Origin: Plebeiibacterium marinum
GTDB taxonomy: Bacteria > Bacteroidota > Bacteroidia > Bacteroidales > Marinilabiliaceae
NCBI RefSeq assembly: GCF_026013615.1
Contig: NZ_JAPDPI010000021.1
Location: forward strand, 1-64,000
Length of the DNA stretch: 64,000 nucleotides
Reading direction: 5' to 3'
Below are positions 14,369 through 23,349 of this stretch, piece after piece. How positions within the stretch are numbered: the first letter of the stretch is position 1; the number at the start of each line of letters is the position of its first letter. The position numbers and the translations under genes are program-made. A model generated the notes under the pieces. The model saw only the letters and a program-made list of their open reading frames with translations. It had not been told where the DNA came from and ran no database searches.

Positions 14369-17293
14369 ATGGAAAATTTTATAATCGTTATTACAGAAAA
14401 CAGACATTTAGGATTATTGGCCTTACCATACCTTGTTGAAAACAATGAAAATTCCCCATCGTTGAGCCTCAATGAGAAAGTGGATACCCAAAAGCCTGAA
14501 AAATATGATTATCAGTTTTCAGATTTTGAGTTAGAGTTACTTAAAATCCTGCATAAGCTAAGCGACAAACATTTATTCAGCATCTATTCAAAGGATAAAA
14601 CCATTAAACTCTTTTACGACAATCTGGATAAAAAAAAACTTACTGATATTATCAGGCCACATATCGAAAAATATATGTCGCAGTGCTTTCGTTTTCTCTC
14701 ATCTCACCAACAAATCCCAGTATATTTTAAAGATGCCAAATACAGCAACTTATACAAATCAGATATTATTGAAGTCTCTGATATTTTGGCCGAACCGGTA
14801 TTTTACTTTAATTTAAATGATGAGGGTATCAGTTACTCATTAAAAGTAAAACTGGGAGATGATGATATTTCGCTGACCCACAAGAATCCCATGGTTATTT
14901 GCCACAACCCGTGTGTTTTACTGATAAAAAATAAATTATATCAGTTTGACCATACCGACAGTAAAAAGTTTATTCCGTTTTTTAGCAAATCCGAAATTAA
15001 GATACAAGCGCGCAGTGTCCCTTCTTATATGGAAACCTTCGTGACTAATGCTATTAAAAGCCACAAAGTTGTAAATAAGGGATTTGATATTGTTGAGGAC
15101 AAAACAAAACCCGTGGCGGTGCTGTCCATTGAGCAAAATATCAGTCAGCAACCCGTATTGGCTTTAAAATTCAGGTATGCATCAAAAGAATATCTGGCTA
15201 ACAGCAAATCCAACATTGCCGTTCAGTTAAACCAAAATGAAAATGAATTTTCCTTTACCAAATATAAAAGAGATATTGAGTGGGAAAATAGTATAATCAA
15301 GCTAATAAAAGAACTGGGTTTAGCTGAAGAAAGTGGCGCAAACTTTCATCCCAAAACAAACAATGGCCAAAGAGCCAATACCCAACAGGTTATAGAATGG
15401 ACCAATCAAAACAATATCATATTATCAGAAAACAAAATAGAGATTAAGCAAGGCACCCTTGAAAACAATTATTTTGTTGGAGAGTTTTCATGTAAATTAA
15501 AAACAACAAAGAAGAATGATTGGTTTGATTTACAAATGGTAATTAAGATTGGTGAATTTGAAATCCCATTTATTAAATTCAGGAAATATATTATCTCAGG
15601 AAAAAATGAATTCAAACTTCCTAATGATGAAATATTTTTAATTCCGGAAGAATGGTTCACACAATACGCCGATTTGCTGATGTTTGCTGAAGAAAAGGGA
15701 GATAAAGTCCGCCTGAACAGCATGTATTACAACCTATTGGATAACAACCAAAATTTCAACCATAAAGAATTCACCTCAATTGCTGAGGGTAAGGATAACA
15801 ATGTACCTGAAGGATTAAATGCAGAACTCCGGCCATACCAATTACAAGGTTTTAAATGGATGAATTACCTGCACAATAATAATTTCGGAGGCATCCTGGC
15901 CGATGATATGGGATTAGGTAAAACACTACAAACCATCACCTTGCTATTAAAAATTTACCAGGAGAACAAACTTAAAACAGAGGAGGCCCGGGAGATACAA
16001 CAACTAAACCTTTTTGAAGCTTCGAACCTAGAAGGATTCAACGACAGTGGCATCCCAACTTCCCTGATCGTTATGCCCACTTCATTAATCCATAACTGGC
16101 TCAACGAATTTCAAAAATTTGCACCAAAACTTAAAATATACATCTATTCAGGAGCAAAACGCTTAAAATCGAAAGAAATAGGCAAAATACTACGACATTA
16201 CCATGTTGTACTTTCATCTTATGGTATAGTTCGGAATGATATTGAGTTTTTAAGACATTATCACTTTCATTACACCATCCTTGATGAAAGCCAATATATT
16301 AAAAACCCAAACTCGAAAATTTATGAGGCCATCATGCAGATTAACTGCAGCAAAAAAATTGTGCTGACCGGTACACCTATCGAAAATTCACTTTCGGATT
16401 TGTGGGCACAAATGAACTTTGTAAACCAAGGATTGCTTGGCAACCTGAATTTTTTCAAACGCCATTATCTGGCCCCCATAGAAAAAAGCAACAGCGAAGA
16501 ACACGAAGAAAAACTGCAAAAACTTATTGAACCATTTGTACTGCGCAGAACCAAGGAAAAGGTAGCCAAAGAACTCCCTCCGCTTACCGAACAAGTTTTG
16601 TATTGCGACATGACACCGGAGCAAAAAAAGTTTTACGATGCCGAAAAGTCAGGAATAAGAAATGAACTTCTAAAAACATTTGAAAATGCAGGAATTGAAA
16701 AATCAACATTCCTTGCATTGCAGGGATTAACCAAATTAAGGCAAATTGCCAACCATCCCATATTTGTTGATCCTGAATACGAAGGAAAATCAGGGAAATT
16801 TAACATGATTATCAATAATCTTGAGAGTATTGTAAACGAAAAACATAAAGTTTTAATATTTTCGTCTTTTGTTAAGGATTTGGATTTGATTGAGAAAAGT
16901 CTCGTCAAAAGAAAAATAAAGTACAGCAAGCTTACCGGAAGCACTTCAAACAGGCAGGATGTGGTAGATGCTTTTGAAAAACAGGATGATTGCAGTGTTT
17001 TCCTAATTTCCTTAAAAGCAGGTGGTGTTGGACTCAACCTGATTAGTGCTGATTATGTATTTTTGTTGAACCCCTGGTGGAACCCTGCTGCTGAAGCCCA
17101 GGCCATCAACCGGGCACACAGAATTGGACAAACCCAAAATGTTTTTGTATATCGATTTATTTCAACAGAAACCATCGAAGAAAAAATAATGAGGTTACAG
17201 GAACACAAGTCGAAGTTGGCAGACACCTTTATCAATTCTAACAATCCGTTTAAAAACATGGATGAAGCGCAGATAAAAGAACTGTTTTCATAA
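14369..17293 (+). CDS. SNF2-family ATP-dependent helicase/translocase
   Basis: A 974-aa DEAD/DEAH-superfamily protein of the bacterial SNF2 type. The N-terminal ~450 residues are an unrecognised extension. The ATPase core starts near LRPYQLQGFKWM, with ADDMGLGKT (Walker A Lys518), LIVMPTSLIHNW, Walker B/motif II written DESQ (639-642, where most relatives have DEAQ/DEAH), LTGTPIEN, then the second RecA lobe with VLIFSSF, SLKAGGVGLNL and INRAHRIGQ. These remodel protein-DNA or protein-RNA contacts rather than unwind duplexes. There is no adjacent restriction, DISARM- or phage-defence-type partner, so this looks like a housekeeping orphan. A TATTTTTG at 14360-14367 ends one base before the ATG; if it is a real promoter, the message would be leaderless or start later. 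Confidence 0.9.
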   Translation: MENFIIVITENRHLGLLALPYLVENNENSPSLSLNEKVDTQKPEKYDYQFSDFELELLKILHKLSDKHLFSIYSKDKTIKLFYDNLDKKKLTDIIRPHIEKYMSQCFRFLSSHQQIPVYFKDAKYSNLYKSDIIEVSDILAEPVFYFNLNDEGISYSLKVKLGDDDISLTHKNPMVICHNPCVLLIKNKLYQFDHTDSKKFIPFFSKSEIKIQARSVPSYMETFVTNAIKSHKVVNKGFDIVEDKTKPVAVLSIEQNISQQPVLALKFRYASKEYLANSKSNIAVQLNQNENEFSFTKYKRDIEWENSIIKLIKELGLAEESGANFHPKTNNGQRANTQQVIEWTNQNNIILSENKIEIKQGTLENNYFVGEFSCKLKTTKKNDWFDLQMVIKIGEFEIPFIKFRKYIISGKNEFKLPNDEIFLIPEEWFTQYADLLMFAEEKGDKVRLNSMYYNLLDNNQNFNHKEFTSIAEGKDNNVPEGLNAELRPYQLQGFKWMNYLHNNNFGGILADDMGLGKTLQTITLLLKIYQENKLKTEEAREIQQLNLFEASNLEGFNDSGIPTSLIVMPTSLIHNWLNEFQKFAPKLKIYIYSGAKRLKSKEIGKILRHYHVVLSSYGIVRNDIEFLRHYHFHYTILDESQYIKNPNSKIYEAIMQINCSKKIVLTGTPIENSLSDLWAQMNFVNQGLLGNLNFFKRHYLAPIEKSNSEEHEEKLQKLIEPFVLRRTKEKVAKELPPLTEQVLYCDMTPEQKKFYDAEKSGIRNELLKTFENAGIEKSTFLALQGLTKLRQIANHPIFVDPEYEGKSGKFNMIINNLESIVNEKHKVLIFSSFVKDLDLIEKSLVKRKIKYSKLTGSTSNRQDVVDAFEKQDDCSVFLISLKAGGVGLNLISADYVFLLNPWWNPAAEAQAINRAHRIGQTQNVFVYRFISTETIEEKIMRLQEHKSKLADTFINSNNPFKNMDEAQIKELFS

Positions 17294-17343
17294 TGGTATA
17301 AAAATTGTAAAACAACACACATTCAAAATAAAAGATTGAAAAC

Positions 17344-18018
17344 ATGAAAAAATTCACATTATTAATCATAGTCCTTGCTTGTATAATGAACCTGGGAGCT
17401 CAGGAAAGAAAAACCCAAAACAGAAACGTAGGTTCTTTTAATGAGATTTATGCAGGAAAAGGAATAAATGTTACCTTGATTGAAGGCGACAAGGAAAAAA
17501 TAAGGATTGAAATTGAAAATGCAGATGTAACTGATGTAATTACTAATATCAAAGGAAGACGCCTGGATATTAAAATGAAAACAAAAATATACAAAGACAT
17601 GTCTGTAATGGTTTATGTAACCTACAGATCCTTAAAAGCCATCAGCACAGGTACCGGAGCATTTATAACCTCCGACAATACAATTTACGCTGAAAACCTT
17701 GATTTAAAATCGGGAACCGGCTCAAACATCGTATTGGATGTGGATGTTAAAAATCTGGCCTCTTCATTGTCCTCTTCAAAAATTGAATTGGTAGGAAAAG
17801 CCGATTTCCAGGAGGTATCGAGCTATGCAGGAGGTAGGTATATCGCCGACCAGCTTATGAGCAAAGAGGCCTTAGTCAGAACCTACACCGGAGGCGTTGC
17901 ATGGGTTAATGCCACGGATAAACTAGATGCCAAAACAAATACCGGTGGTAAAATAAATTATAAAGGCAACCCCAAACAACTTATTTCAAAAGGTAACATT
18001 GAACGGGACGAAGAGTAA
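17344..18018 (+). CDS. DUF2807 (putative auto-transporter adhesin, head GIN domain) protein
   Basis: A 224-aa exported protein: signal peptide at residues 1-19 (ends NLGAQ), then a repetitive beta-helix-type DUF2807 domain with SFNEIYAGKGINVTLIEGDKEKI near the start and SGTGSNI/GGK-type turns. The family is common and often multicopy in Bacteroidota envelopes. It is named as a putative adhesin, but its function is not established. It follows the SNF2 gene by 50 bp and ends at a strong terminator, so the two may be co-transcribed. Polar, Asx-rich and without a sorting domain, so probably periplasmic or outer-membrane associated. Confidence 0.85.
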   Translation: MKKFTLLIIVLACIMNLGAQERKTQNRNVGSFNEIYAGKGINVTLIEGDKEKIRIEIENADVTDVITNIKGRRLDIKMKTKIYKDMSVMVYVTYRSLKAISTGTGAFITSDNTIYAENLDLKSGTGSNIVLDVDVKNLASSLSSSKIELVGKADFQEVSSYAGGRYIADQLMSKEALVRTYTGGVAWVNATDKLDAKTNTGGKINYKGNPKQLISKGNIERDEE

Positions 18019-18040
18019 TTTTACAATAAAAATTCTAATT

Positions 18041-18076
18041 AATAGGCTATCTTTATCGGGGTAGCCTATTTTTATT
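18041..18076 (+). terminator. Rho-independent terminator after DUF2807 gene
   Basis: AATAGGCTA (18041-18049) pairs with TAGCCTATT (18062-18070), followed by TTTATTTT. Confidence 0.85.
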
Positions 18077-18404
18077 TTACTCAAGTCCCCAGTACTTTAC
18101 CAGCACTTGTGTACTACCCCTGTTTGATATAAGATTATTGGTTCAGGTTTTAATCGGATTCAGTTTATTACATTGCCAATAAACGCGCTATTGGCTCCAT
18201 CCTTTTGTCGTAAATTTATTCAGTCGCCCCCGCCATGTAAATTGCACTTATGCTTTCACCTGTATTATGACGATTTATTATGCATATTATCATGCATTTT
18301 TAGTGCTAAAAATCATCCTGCCTATTTGATAAATATCACGTTTATGATCAATCCCTATTAATATATTGCATATCTTAATAAACAAAATCTAAAACACAAA
18401 AGAT
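18077..18404. other. 328-bp spacer before DUF1015 gene
   Basis: No gene and no clear TAnnTTTG promoter found. Slightly GC-richer first half, AT-rich near the start codon. A promoter for the DUF1015 gene is presumed here but not identified. Confidence 0.5.
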
Positions 18405-19655
18405 ATGGCAATTGTAAAACCATTTAAAGGACTACGCCCACCAGCTTCAATTGTTGAGGATCTAAGCTGTCTGCCTTACGATGTAATGAACCGCGAAGAG
18501 GCCGCACAAATGGCCAATGGCAAAGAGGTTTCGTTACTCCATGTTACAAGAAGTGAAATTGATTGTTCGGATGATACCGATATTCATTCTCAAAAAGTTT
18601 ATGATAAGTCTGTAGCCAACTTTAAAATGTTTCAGGAAAAAGGTTGGTTAGTCCAGGATGAAGAAGCAAAATTTTACATATATGCACAGACTATGGATGG
18701 CAGGACACAATATGGTATTGTTGGCGCTGCCTCTGTTGATGATTATTTAAATGGGGTAATAAAAAAACACGAACTAACCAGAAAAGAAAAAGAAGAGGAC
18801 CGCATGATTCATGTTAGAATCAACAATGCAAATGTGGAACCAGTATTTTTCACTTACCCTGCAGTTAAAGAAATTGATGATATAGTATCTGACATTGTAA
18901 ATAATGAACCTGCCGAATATGACTTTACAGCCGAAGATGGATTCGGCCATCATTTCTGGGTAGTAAAAGATGCAGAAACCAATAGGCGTATTGAACAGTT
19001 GTTCACAGATAAAGTCCCTTATACTTATGTAGCTGACGGCCATCACAGAACCGCAGCAGCAGCCTTGGTAGGAAAAGAAAAACAAGACAATAATCCCAAT
19101 CACAAGGGCAATGAAGAATACAATTTTTTCCTTGCGGTTCATTTCCCCGATTCACAACTAAAAATAATTGACTACAACAGGGTTGTTAAAGATTTAAATG
19201 GCTTATCCGAAGATGAATTCCTTAGTAAAATTGCTGATAATTTTACATTGAGCGAACCATCAAACGATATTATAAAGCCTGACAAGCTTCACGAATTCTC
19301 CATGTACATAAATGGCAAATGGTACAAACTTAATGCTAAACCAGGTACATATGACAATCAGGATCCAATTGGGGTTTTAGATGTAACCATCTTATCCAAT
19401 CTGGTTTTAGATGAGATTTTGGGAATTAAAGACCTACGTACCGACAAGAGAATTGACTTTGTTGGTGGTATCAGAGGATTAGCAGAACTTGCAAAACGAG
19501 TTGATAGTGGAGACATGGAAGTTGCCTTTGCCATGTACCCGGTTTCTATGCAACAACTTATAGACATAGCTGACACCGGTAATATAATGCCTCCCAAAAC
19601 CACCTGGTTTGAACCCAAATTAAGATCAGGAATGGTTATCCACAAATTGGATTAA
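18405..19655 (+). CDS. DUF1015 family protein
   Basis: A 416-aa cytoplasmic protein with the DUF1015 landmarks: IVKPFKGLRPP at the start, LPYDVMN, IKKHELTRKEKEEDR, and the highly conserved ADGHHRTAAA motif in the middle, then a YPVSMQQLIDIADTGNIMPPKTTWFEPKL end. The HHR and Lys/Arg residues resemble a phosphate-handling active site. The family's reaction is not firmly known to me; some members lie beside serine biosynthesis genes, which is not the case here. It is a single gene bounded by spacers and a strong terminator. Confidence 0.9.
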   Translation: MAIVKPFKGLRPPASIVEDLSCLPYDVMNREEAAQMANGKEVSLLHVTRSEIDCSDDTDIHSQKVYDKSVANFKMFQEKGWLVQDEEAKFYIYAQTMDGRTQYGIVGAASVDDYLNGVIKKHELTRKEKEEDRMIHVRINNANVEPVFFTYPAVKEIDDIVSDIVNNEPAEYDFTAEDGFGHHFWVVKDAETNRRIEQLFTDKVPYTYVADGHHRTAAAALVGKEKQDNNPNHKGNEEYNFFLAVHFPDSQLKIIDYNRVVKDLNGLSEDEFLSKIADNFTLSEPSNDIIKPDKLHEFSMYINGKWYKLNAKPGTYDNQDPIGVLDVTILSNLVLDEILGIKDLRTDKRIDFVGGIRGLAELAKRVDSGDMEVAFAMYPVSMQQLIDIADTGNIMPPKTTWFEPKLRSGMVIHKLD

Positions 19656-19681
19656 CGATTAATACATATGATAAATTAATT

Positions 19682-19723
19682 AACGGCTCCCTTTATTGTC
19701 GATAATAGGGAGCCGTTTTTTTT
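19682..19723 (+). terminator. Rho-independent terminator after DUF1015 gene
   Basis: Perfect 11-bp stem AACGGCTCCCT (19682-19692) / AGGGAGCCGTT (19707-19717), 14-nt loop, followed by a run of T. Confidence 0.95.
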
Positions 19724-19870
19724 AGAATTACTGAATTAAGCTTTTATAATTGAATTGACAATGACTGCGCATAGAGAAAAAACAAACAGGCAACTTGTTG
19801 ATTCAATATAACTTGCCAAACAGGCTTACATCTTTACCAAAAATCTAACAATGTATTATTATGAAAATCT

Positions 19871-19878
19871 TAATTTTG
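19871..19878 (+). promoter_or_regulatory. -7 box TAATTTTG for YggS gene
   Basis: TAnnTTTG match 23 bp before the ATG at 19902. No good TTG 19-21 bp upstream. It lies downstream of the alternative ATG at 19851, which argues against that longer start. Confidence 0.5.
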
Positions 19879-19901
19879 CAGGAAATCAAAGTTTATTAAA
19901 A

Positions 19902-20573
19902 ATGTCAATTTCTGATAACATAAAAAAAATCACCTCTTCACTTCCCTTAAATGTTACCCTGGTTGCTGTTTCCAAAACAAAACCCAATGAGGATATTTTA
20001 GAAGCATACCATGCCGGGCAAAGGGTTTTTGGTGAAAATAAGGTACAGGATTTAACAAAAAAATGGGAAGAACTACCTAAGGACATTCAATGGCATTTTA
20101 TTGGACATCTGCAAACAAACAAAATTAAGTACCTCGCACCTTTTGTTTCATTATTGCACGGTGTTGATTCATATAAATTACTCAAAGCCATTAACAAAGA
20201 GGCAAAAAAGAACAACAGGATAATCAAATGCTTATTACAATTCCACATAGCGGAAGAATCCTCAAAATTTGGATTATCGTTAAAGGAAGCAGAAGAATTT
20301 CTATGTTCTGATGATTTTGCGGCCCTTAAAAACGTTGAAATATGTGGAGTTATGGGCATGGCTACTTATACTGATGATGAGATACAAATTGCCAATGAAT
20401 TCAAAACCCTGAAGGATATCTTTATCAAACTTAAAGAAAAGCATTTTAATAATGCCGACAGTTTTAGTGAAATATCCATGGGTATGAGTGGCGATTATCC
20501 TATTGCTATTGAACAAGGTAGCACCATGATCAGGGTAGGCAGTTCAATTTTCGGGGTAAGAAATTATGGTTAA
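19902..20573 (+). CDS. YggS-family pyridoxal phosphate-binding protein (PLP homeostasis)
   Basis: A 223-aa single-domain PLP-binding TIM-barrel protein (YggS/PLPBP/PROSC family) involved in vitamin B6 homeostasis. PLP would bind Lys25 in LVAVSKTKP. FGENKVQDL, WHFIGHLQTNKIK, MGMATYTDD and the C-terminal MGMSGDYPIAIEQGSTMIRVGSSIFG are family hallmarks. Start: an ATG at 19851 would add 17 atypical residues and precede the -7 box at 19871-19878, so the ATG at 19902 (MSISDN) is preferred. The DHOD-like gene follows after 59 bp. Confidence 0.93.
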   Translation: MSISDNIKKITSSLPLNVTLVAVSKTKPNEDILEAYHAGQRVFGENKVQDLTKKWEELPKDIQWHFIGHLQTNKIKYLAPFVSLLHGVDSYKLLKAINKEAKKNNRIIKCLLQFHIAEESSKFGLSLKEAEEFLCSDDFAALKNVEICGVMGMATYTDDEIQIANEFKTLKDIFIKLKEKHFNNADSFSEISMGMSGDYPIAIEQGSTMIRVGSSIFGVRNYG

Positions 20574-20632
20574 TATGATCCATAATATCTAAAATAAATT
20601 ATATTTGTTTTGTTGATAAAACCAAAAAAGAT

Positions 20633-21619
20633 ATGACTAAATTAAATACTTCTTACCTGGGGCTTACGCTTAAAAATCCGATTATAGTAAGTAGCTCAGG
20701 GTTAACAAATAGTGTTGAAAAAATTGCAAAAGTTGTTGAAGCTGGTGCGGGTGCGGTTATTTTAAAATCGTTGTTTGAAGAGCAAATAAACCATGAAATC
20801 AATAAACAGATCCAACAAGGTGAAGGATATGACTATCCGGAAGCAATGGATTATATCACCGGTTACACAAAAGATAACTCAGTTGGTGAATATCTTAAAT
20901 TAATCGCTGATGCAAAAGCAAAATTTGATGTACCTGTAATAGCAAGCATCAACTGTTTTTCATCGGATGAGTGGATTGATTTTGCAAAGAAAATTGAAGA
21001 AGCCGGTGCCGATGCAATAGAATTAAACGTACATGTTGTTAATACAGATAAAAACATTGAAGCCTCTGCAATTGAAGGCTTGTATTACAATATAGCTGAA
21101 AACATATCAAAAGCAATAAAAATACCTTTTGCCATTAAACTTGGCGATAACTTTGCAAATCTTGTTGCTGTTGTAAACAAATTATATGCACTTGGTTCAA
21201 AAGGAGTTGTTTTGTTTAACCGCTTTTACCAACCGGATATTGACATAAACAACCTTACACTAAATTCAGCTTCTGTATTTAGTACACCTTCTGATATCCG
21301 TAAATCATTACGATGGGTAGCGATAGTATCTGACAAGGTAGAACAGATTGATGTTTCAGCCTCTACAGGCAACCATGACGGAGAATCGGTTATTAAGCAA
21401 CTTTTAGCCGGAGCTTCAACCGTACAAGTATGTTCAACAGTATACAAAAACGGAGCAAAAGTAATCACAGAAATGTTAAATGAGCTTTCTTACTGGATGG
21501 AAGAAAAAGGCTTTGACTCTATTGATGATTTTCGTGGAAAGATGAGTTATAAAAACATTCCTGATCCAGCCATGTATGAAAGAGCGCAGTTTATGAAGTA
21601 TTTTTCATCTCTGGAATAA
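20633..21619 (+). CDS. Dihydroorotate dehydrogenase-like protein
   Basis: A 328-aa FMN-binding TIM-barrel protein of the class of 'dihydroorotate dehydrogenase-like' proteins common in Bacteroidota. LNTSYLGLTLKNPIIVSSSGLTN is the FMN-site start, VIASINCFSSDEW and ADAIELNVHVVN form the central strands, and the C-terminal GASTVQVCSTVYKNG binds the FMN phosphate. The usual pyrimidine-pathway partners (pyrK or other pyr genes) are absent here. It is clearly an FMN oxidoreductase, but whether it acts on dihydroorotate or another substrate is open. Ends at a strong terminator. Confidence 0.85.
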   Translation: MTKLNTSYLGLTLKNPIIVSSSGLTNSVEKIAKVVEAGAGAVILKSLFEEQINHEINKQIQQGEGYDYPEAMDYITGYTKDNSVGEYLKLIADAKAKFDVPVIASINCFSSDEWIDFAKKIEEAGADAIELNVHVVNTDKNIEASAIEGLYYNIAENISKAIKIPFAIKLGDNFANLVAVVNKLYALGSKGVVLFNRFYQPDIDINNLTLNSASVFSTPSDIRKSLRWVAIVSDKVEQIDVSASTGNHDGESVIKQLLAGASTVQVCSTVYKNGAKVITEMLNELSYWMEEKGFDSIDDFRGKMSYKNIPDPAMYERAQFMKYFSSLE

Positions 21620-21644
21620 ACATTTTCTCAGTGTAAGATATTTT

Positions 21645-21678
21645 AAAAGCTTTTGGATGTATTTCAAAAGCTTTTTTT
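21645..21678 (+). terminator. Rho-independent terminator after DHOD-like gene
   Basis: AAAAGCTTTTG (21645-21655) pairs with CAAAAGCTTTT (21665-21675), 9-nt loop, then more T. Confidence 0.85.
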
Positions 21679-21869
21679 ATTAAAATAATATACAAAACAT
21701 GGTATAAACTCGTTGCTTTTGAATTATATTTAATATTTTTATGAGCAAAATCAAATATTTTTTTGTTCAACTGTTTGTATAGTAGAGCAAATAACAATAA
21801 AATTAAATTAAGTCCTAACAAATAATTCTGGATTTAGATTCTTTTAAACCAGGAATAAAATTTATAAAA

Positions 21870-22802
21870 ATGAGAAAAACTCTTAATCAGGTTTCTAATT
21901 TATTAATCTCAATTACCATTGCATTGTTATTGGTTGTTTCTTGTGTTTCTGATGGAAAAAAATCACAAAAGACTGAGGAGGAAAAAATAGTTGAATCAGT
22001 TCAACAGGTGGATTCTAAAATGGTAGAAGACTTTAACAAGTCGAAATTAATTTTTTATTCGTTGCCCTCCCCTCTTGAAACCGCAATGCTAATAAAAAGG
22101 TCCGGAGCAAGGTATGACGAAGAAATTTTAAATCCGGTTGATAACGTAACCAATTATAATACCAATTTAAAGATGGCCTTAAATCTAGGTATTTATAGTG
22201 CCGATTTAAGTTACACCAGCCTTTTTGACCAAACACAGAGTGCCATTAAATATATGGGATGTGCTAAAAAAATGGCTGAAGGATTGAGTATTCTTGAAGC
22301 TATTGATGAAAACACCATCAAAAAACTTGAGGACAATATGAATAATAGAGATGCCGTTATGGATATTATCTCTGAATCATTCATGAACTCTAATGCATAT
22401 TTAAAAGAAAACGACAGGGCTGCCCTATCGGTGATGGTATTAGTCGGGGGATGGGTTGAAGGTCTTTATCTTGCCACAACACTTACAAACGGCTCCCTGG
22501 AGAACAACCGACGCTTGATTGACAGGATTATATATCAAAAGTTATCTTTGATTACAGTACTAAACCTATTGGAAACGCATTCGGAAAATGAAGATATTAT
22601 TTACCTTCAAAATAAAATAGGCGAATTAAAATCGATATTTGAAGATATTAAAATTGTAAATACTTCAAAGGTTAATGCGGAAACTGATGCCGAAAACAGA
22701 ATAACAACTATTAAAGCAGAATCTGAAACTCAGATTACAAAAGAAGTGTTTAACCGCTTATTAAATAAAGTAGCTGAAATAAGAGGAGAATTTATTTCAT
22801 AA
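21870..22802 (+). CDS. Conserved-looking lipoprotein of unknown function
   Basis: Not recognised. The 310-aa protein starts with a lipoprotein signal whose lipobox Cys is residue 25 (LLVVSC), then a Lys/Glu-rich linker and a mostly helical domain (about 60-300). Features include SLPSPLETAMLIKRSGARYDEEILN, NLGIYSADLSYTSLF and GGWVEGLYLAT. Regular charged helices suggest an all-alpha fold. No TPR signature or enzyme motif is visible. It should be anchored in the envelope facing the periplasm. A second exported protein follows after 36 bp and the pair ends at a terminator, so they probably work together. Confidence 0.75.
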   Translation: MRKTLNQVSNLLISITIALLLVVSCVSDGKKSQKTEEEKIVESVQQVDSKMVEDFNKSKLIFYSLPSPLETAMLIKRSGARYDEEILNPVDNVTNYNTNLKMALNLGIYSADLSYTSLFDQTQSAIKYMGCAKKMAEGLSILEAIDENTIKKLEDNMNNRDAVMDIISESFMNSNAYLKENDRAALSVMVLVGGWVEGLYLATTLTNGSLENNRRLIDRIIYQKLSLITVLNLLETHSENEDIIYLQNKIGELKSIFEDIKIVNTSKVNAETDAENRITTIKAESETQITKEVFNRLLNKVAEIRGEFIS

Positions 22803-22838
22803 TAACAGTAAATAGTATCAGCAAGAAAACATAGCGAG

Positions 22839-23294
22839 ATGAAAGTACTATTTCCTTCTACTTCCAAATGCATATTTATCCTGTTTTTTTGTTTAACGTT
22901 TTCAGCAAACACTTTTGGACAGTGCAAAAGCTTTGCAAAAAATGTTGGCAAACCAAAGCTGGGCGAATTTATTCACGATGGTAATTATAATGCAACAGAA
23001 TTAGGAGCCGGGGAAACTGCTGAGCTATATAAAACATTTTTTAAAGGACAACGGTACCGTATTGCAATCAGCAAAATAGAAAGCTTGCCCGATATACATT
23101 TCAGACTGATTAATGACAATAATGATATAATATTTGATAACAAAGACCACAACTATACTGATGTATGGGATTTTGAAGTGGAATCAACACAAATGATTAT
23201 TATAAAAATAAAAGTTTTAGATGACTATAGCAGTCTGACGCCCAACACTTCAAAGGGATGTGTATCGGTTCTGTTTGGAATGAAGAAAGAGTAA
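22839..23294 (+). CDS. Exported 151-aa protein of unknown function
   Basis: Not recognised. It has a signal peptide (residues about 1-27, ends NTFGQ) followed by a small beta-rich domain with CKSFAKNVGKPKLGEFIHDGNYNA, then GAGETAELYKTFFKGQRYRI and LPDIHFRLIND. One Cys pair (in CKSF and GCVS) may form a disulfide. The pattern resembles a small beta-sandwich pre-peptidase-like domain, but that is a guess. It is the second gene of a probable unit with the lipoprotein upstream and is closed by a bidirectional terminator shared with uvrA. Confidence 0.7.
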   Translation: MKVLFPSTSKCIFILFFCLTFSANTFGQCKSFAKNVGKPKLGEFIHDGNYNATELGAGETAELYKTFFKGQRYRIAISKIESLPDIHFRLINDNNDIIFDNKDHNYTDVWDFEVESTQMIIIKIKVLDDYSSLTPNTSKGCVSVLFGMKKE

Positions 23295-23314
23295 CTTTAT
23301 TATTATAAAAAATA

Positions 23315-23345
23315 AAAGCCACTTGCATTTCAGGTGGCTTTTTTT
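23315..23345. terminator. Bidirectional terminator between the 151-aa gene and uvrA
   Basis: AAAGCCACTTG (23315-23325) pairs with CAGGTGGCTTT (23331-23341) with one G-T pair and a 5-nt loop. T-runs follow on both strands, serving the convergent genes. Confidence 0.9.
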
Positions 23346-23349
23346 ATTC

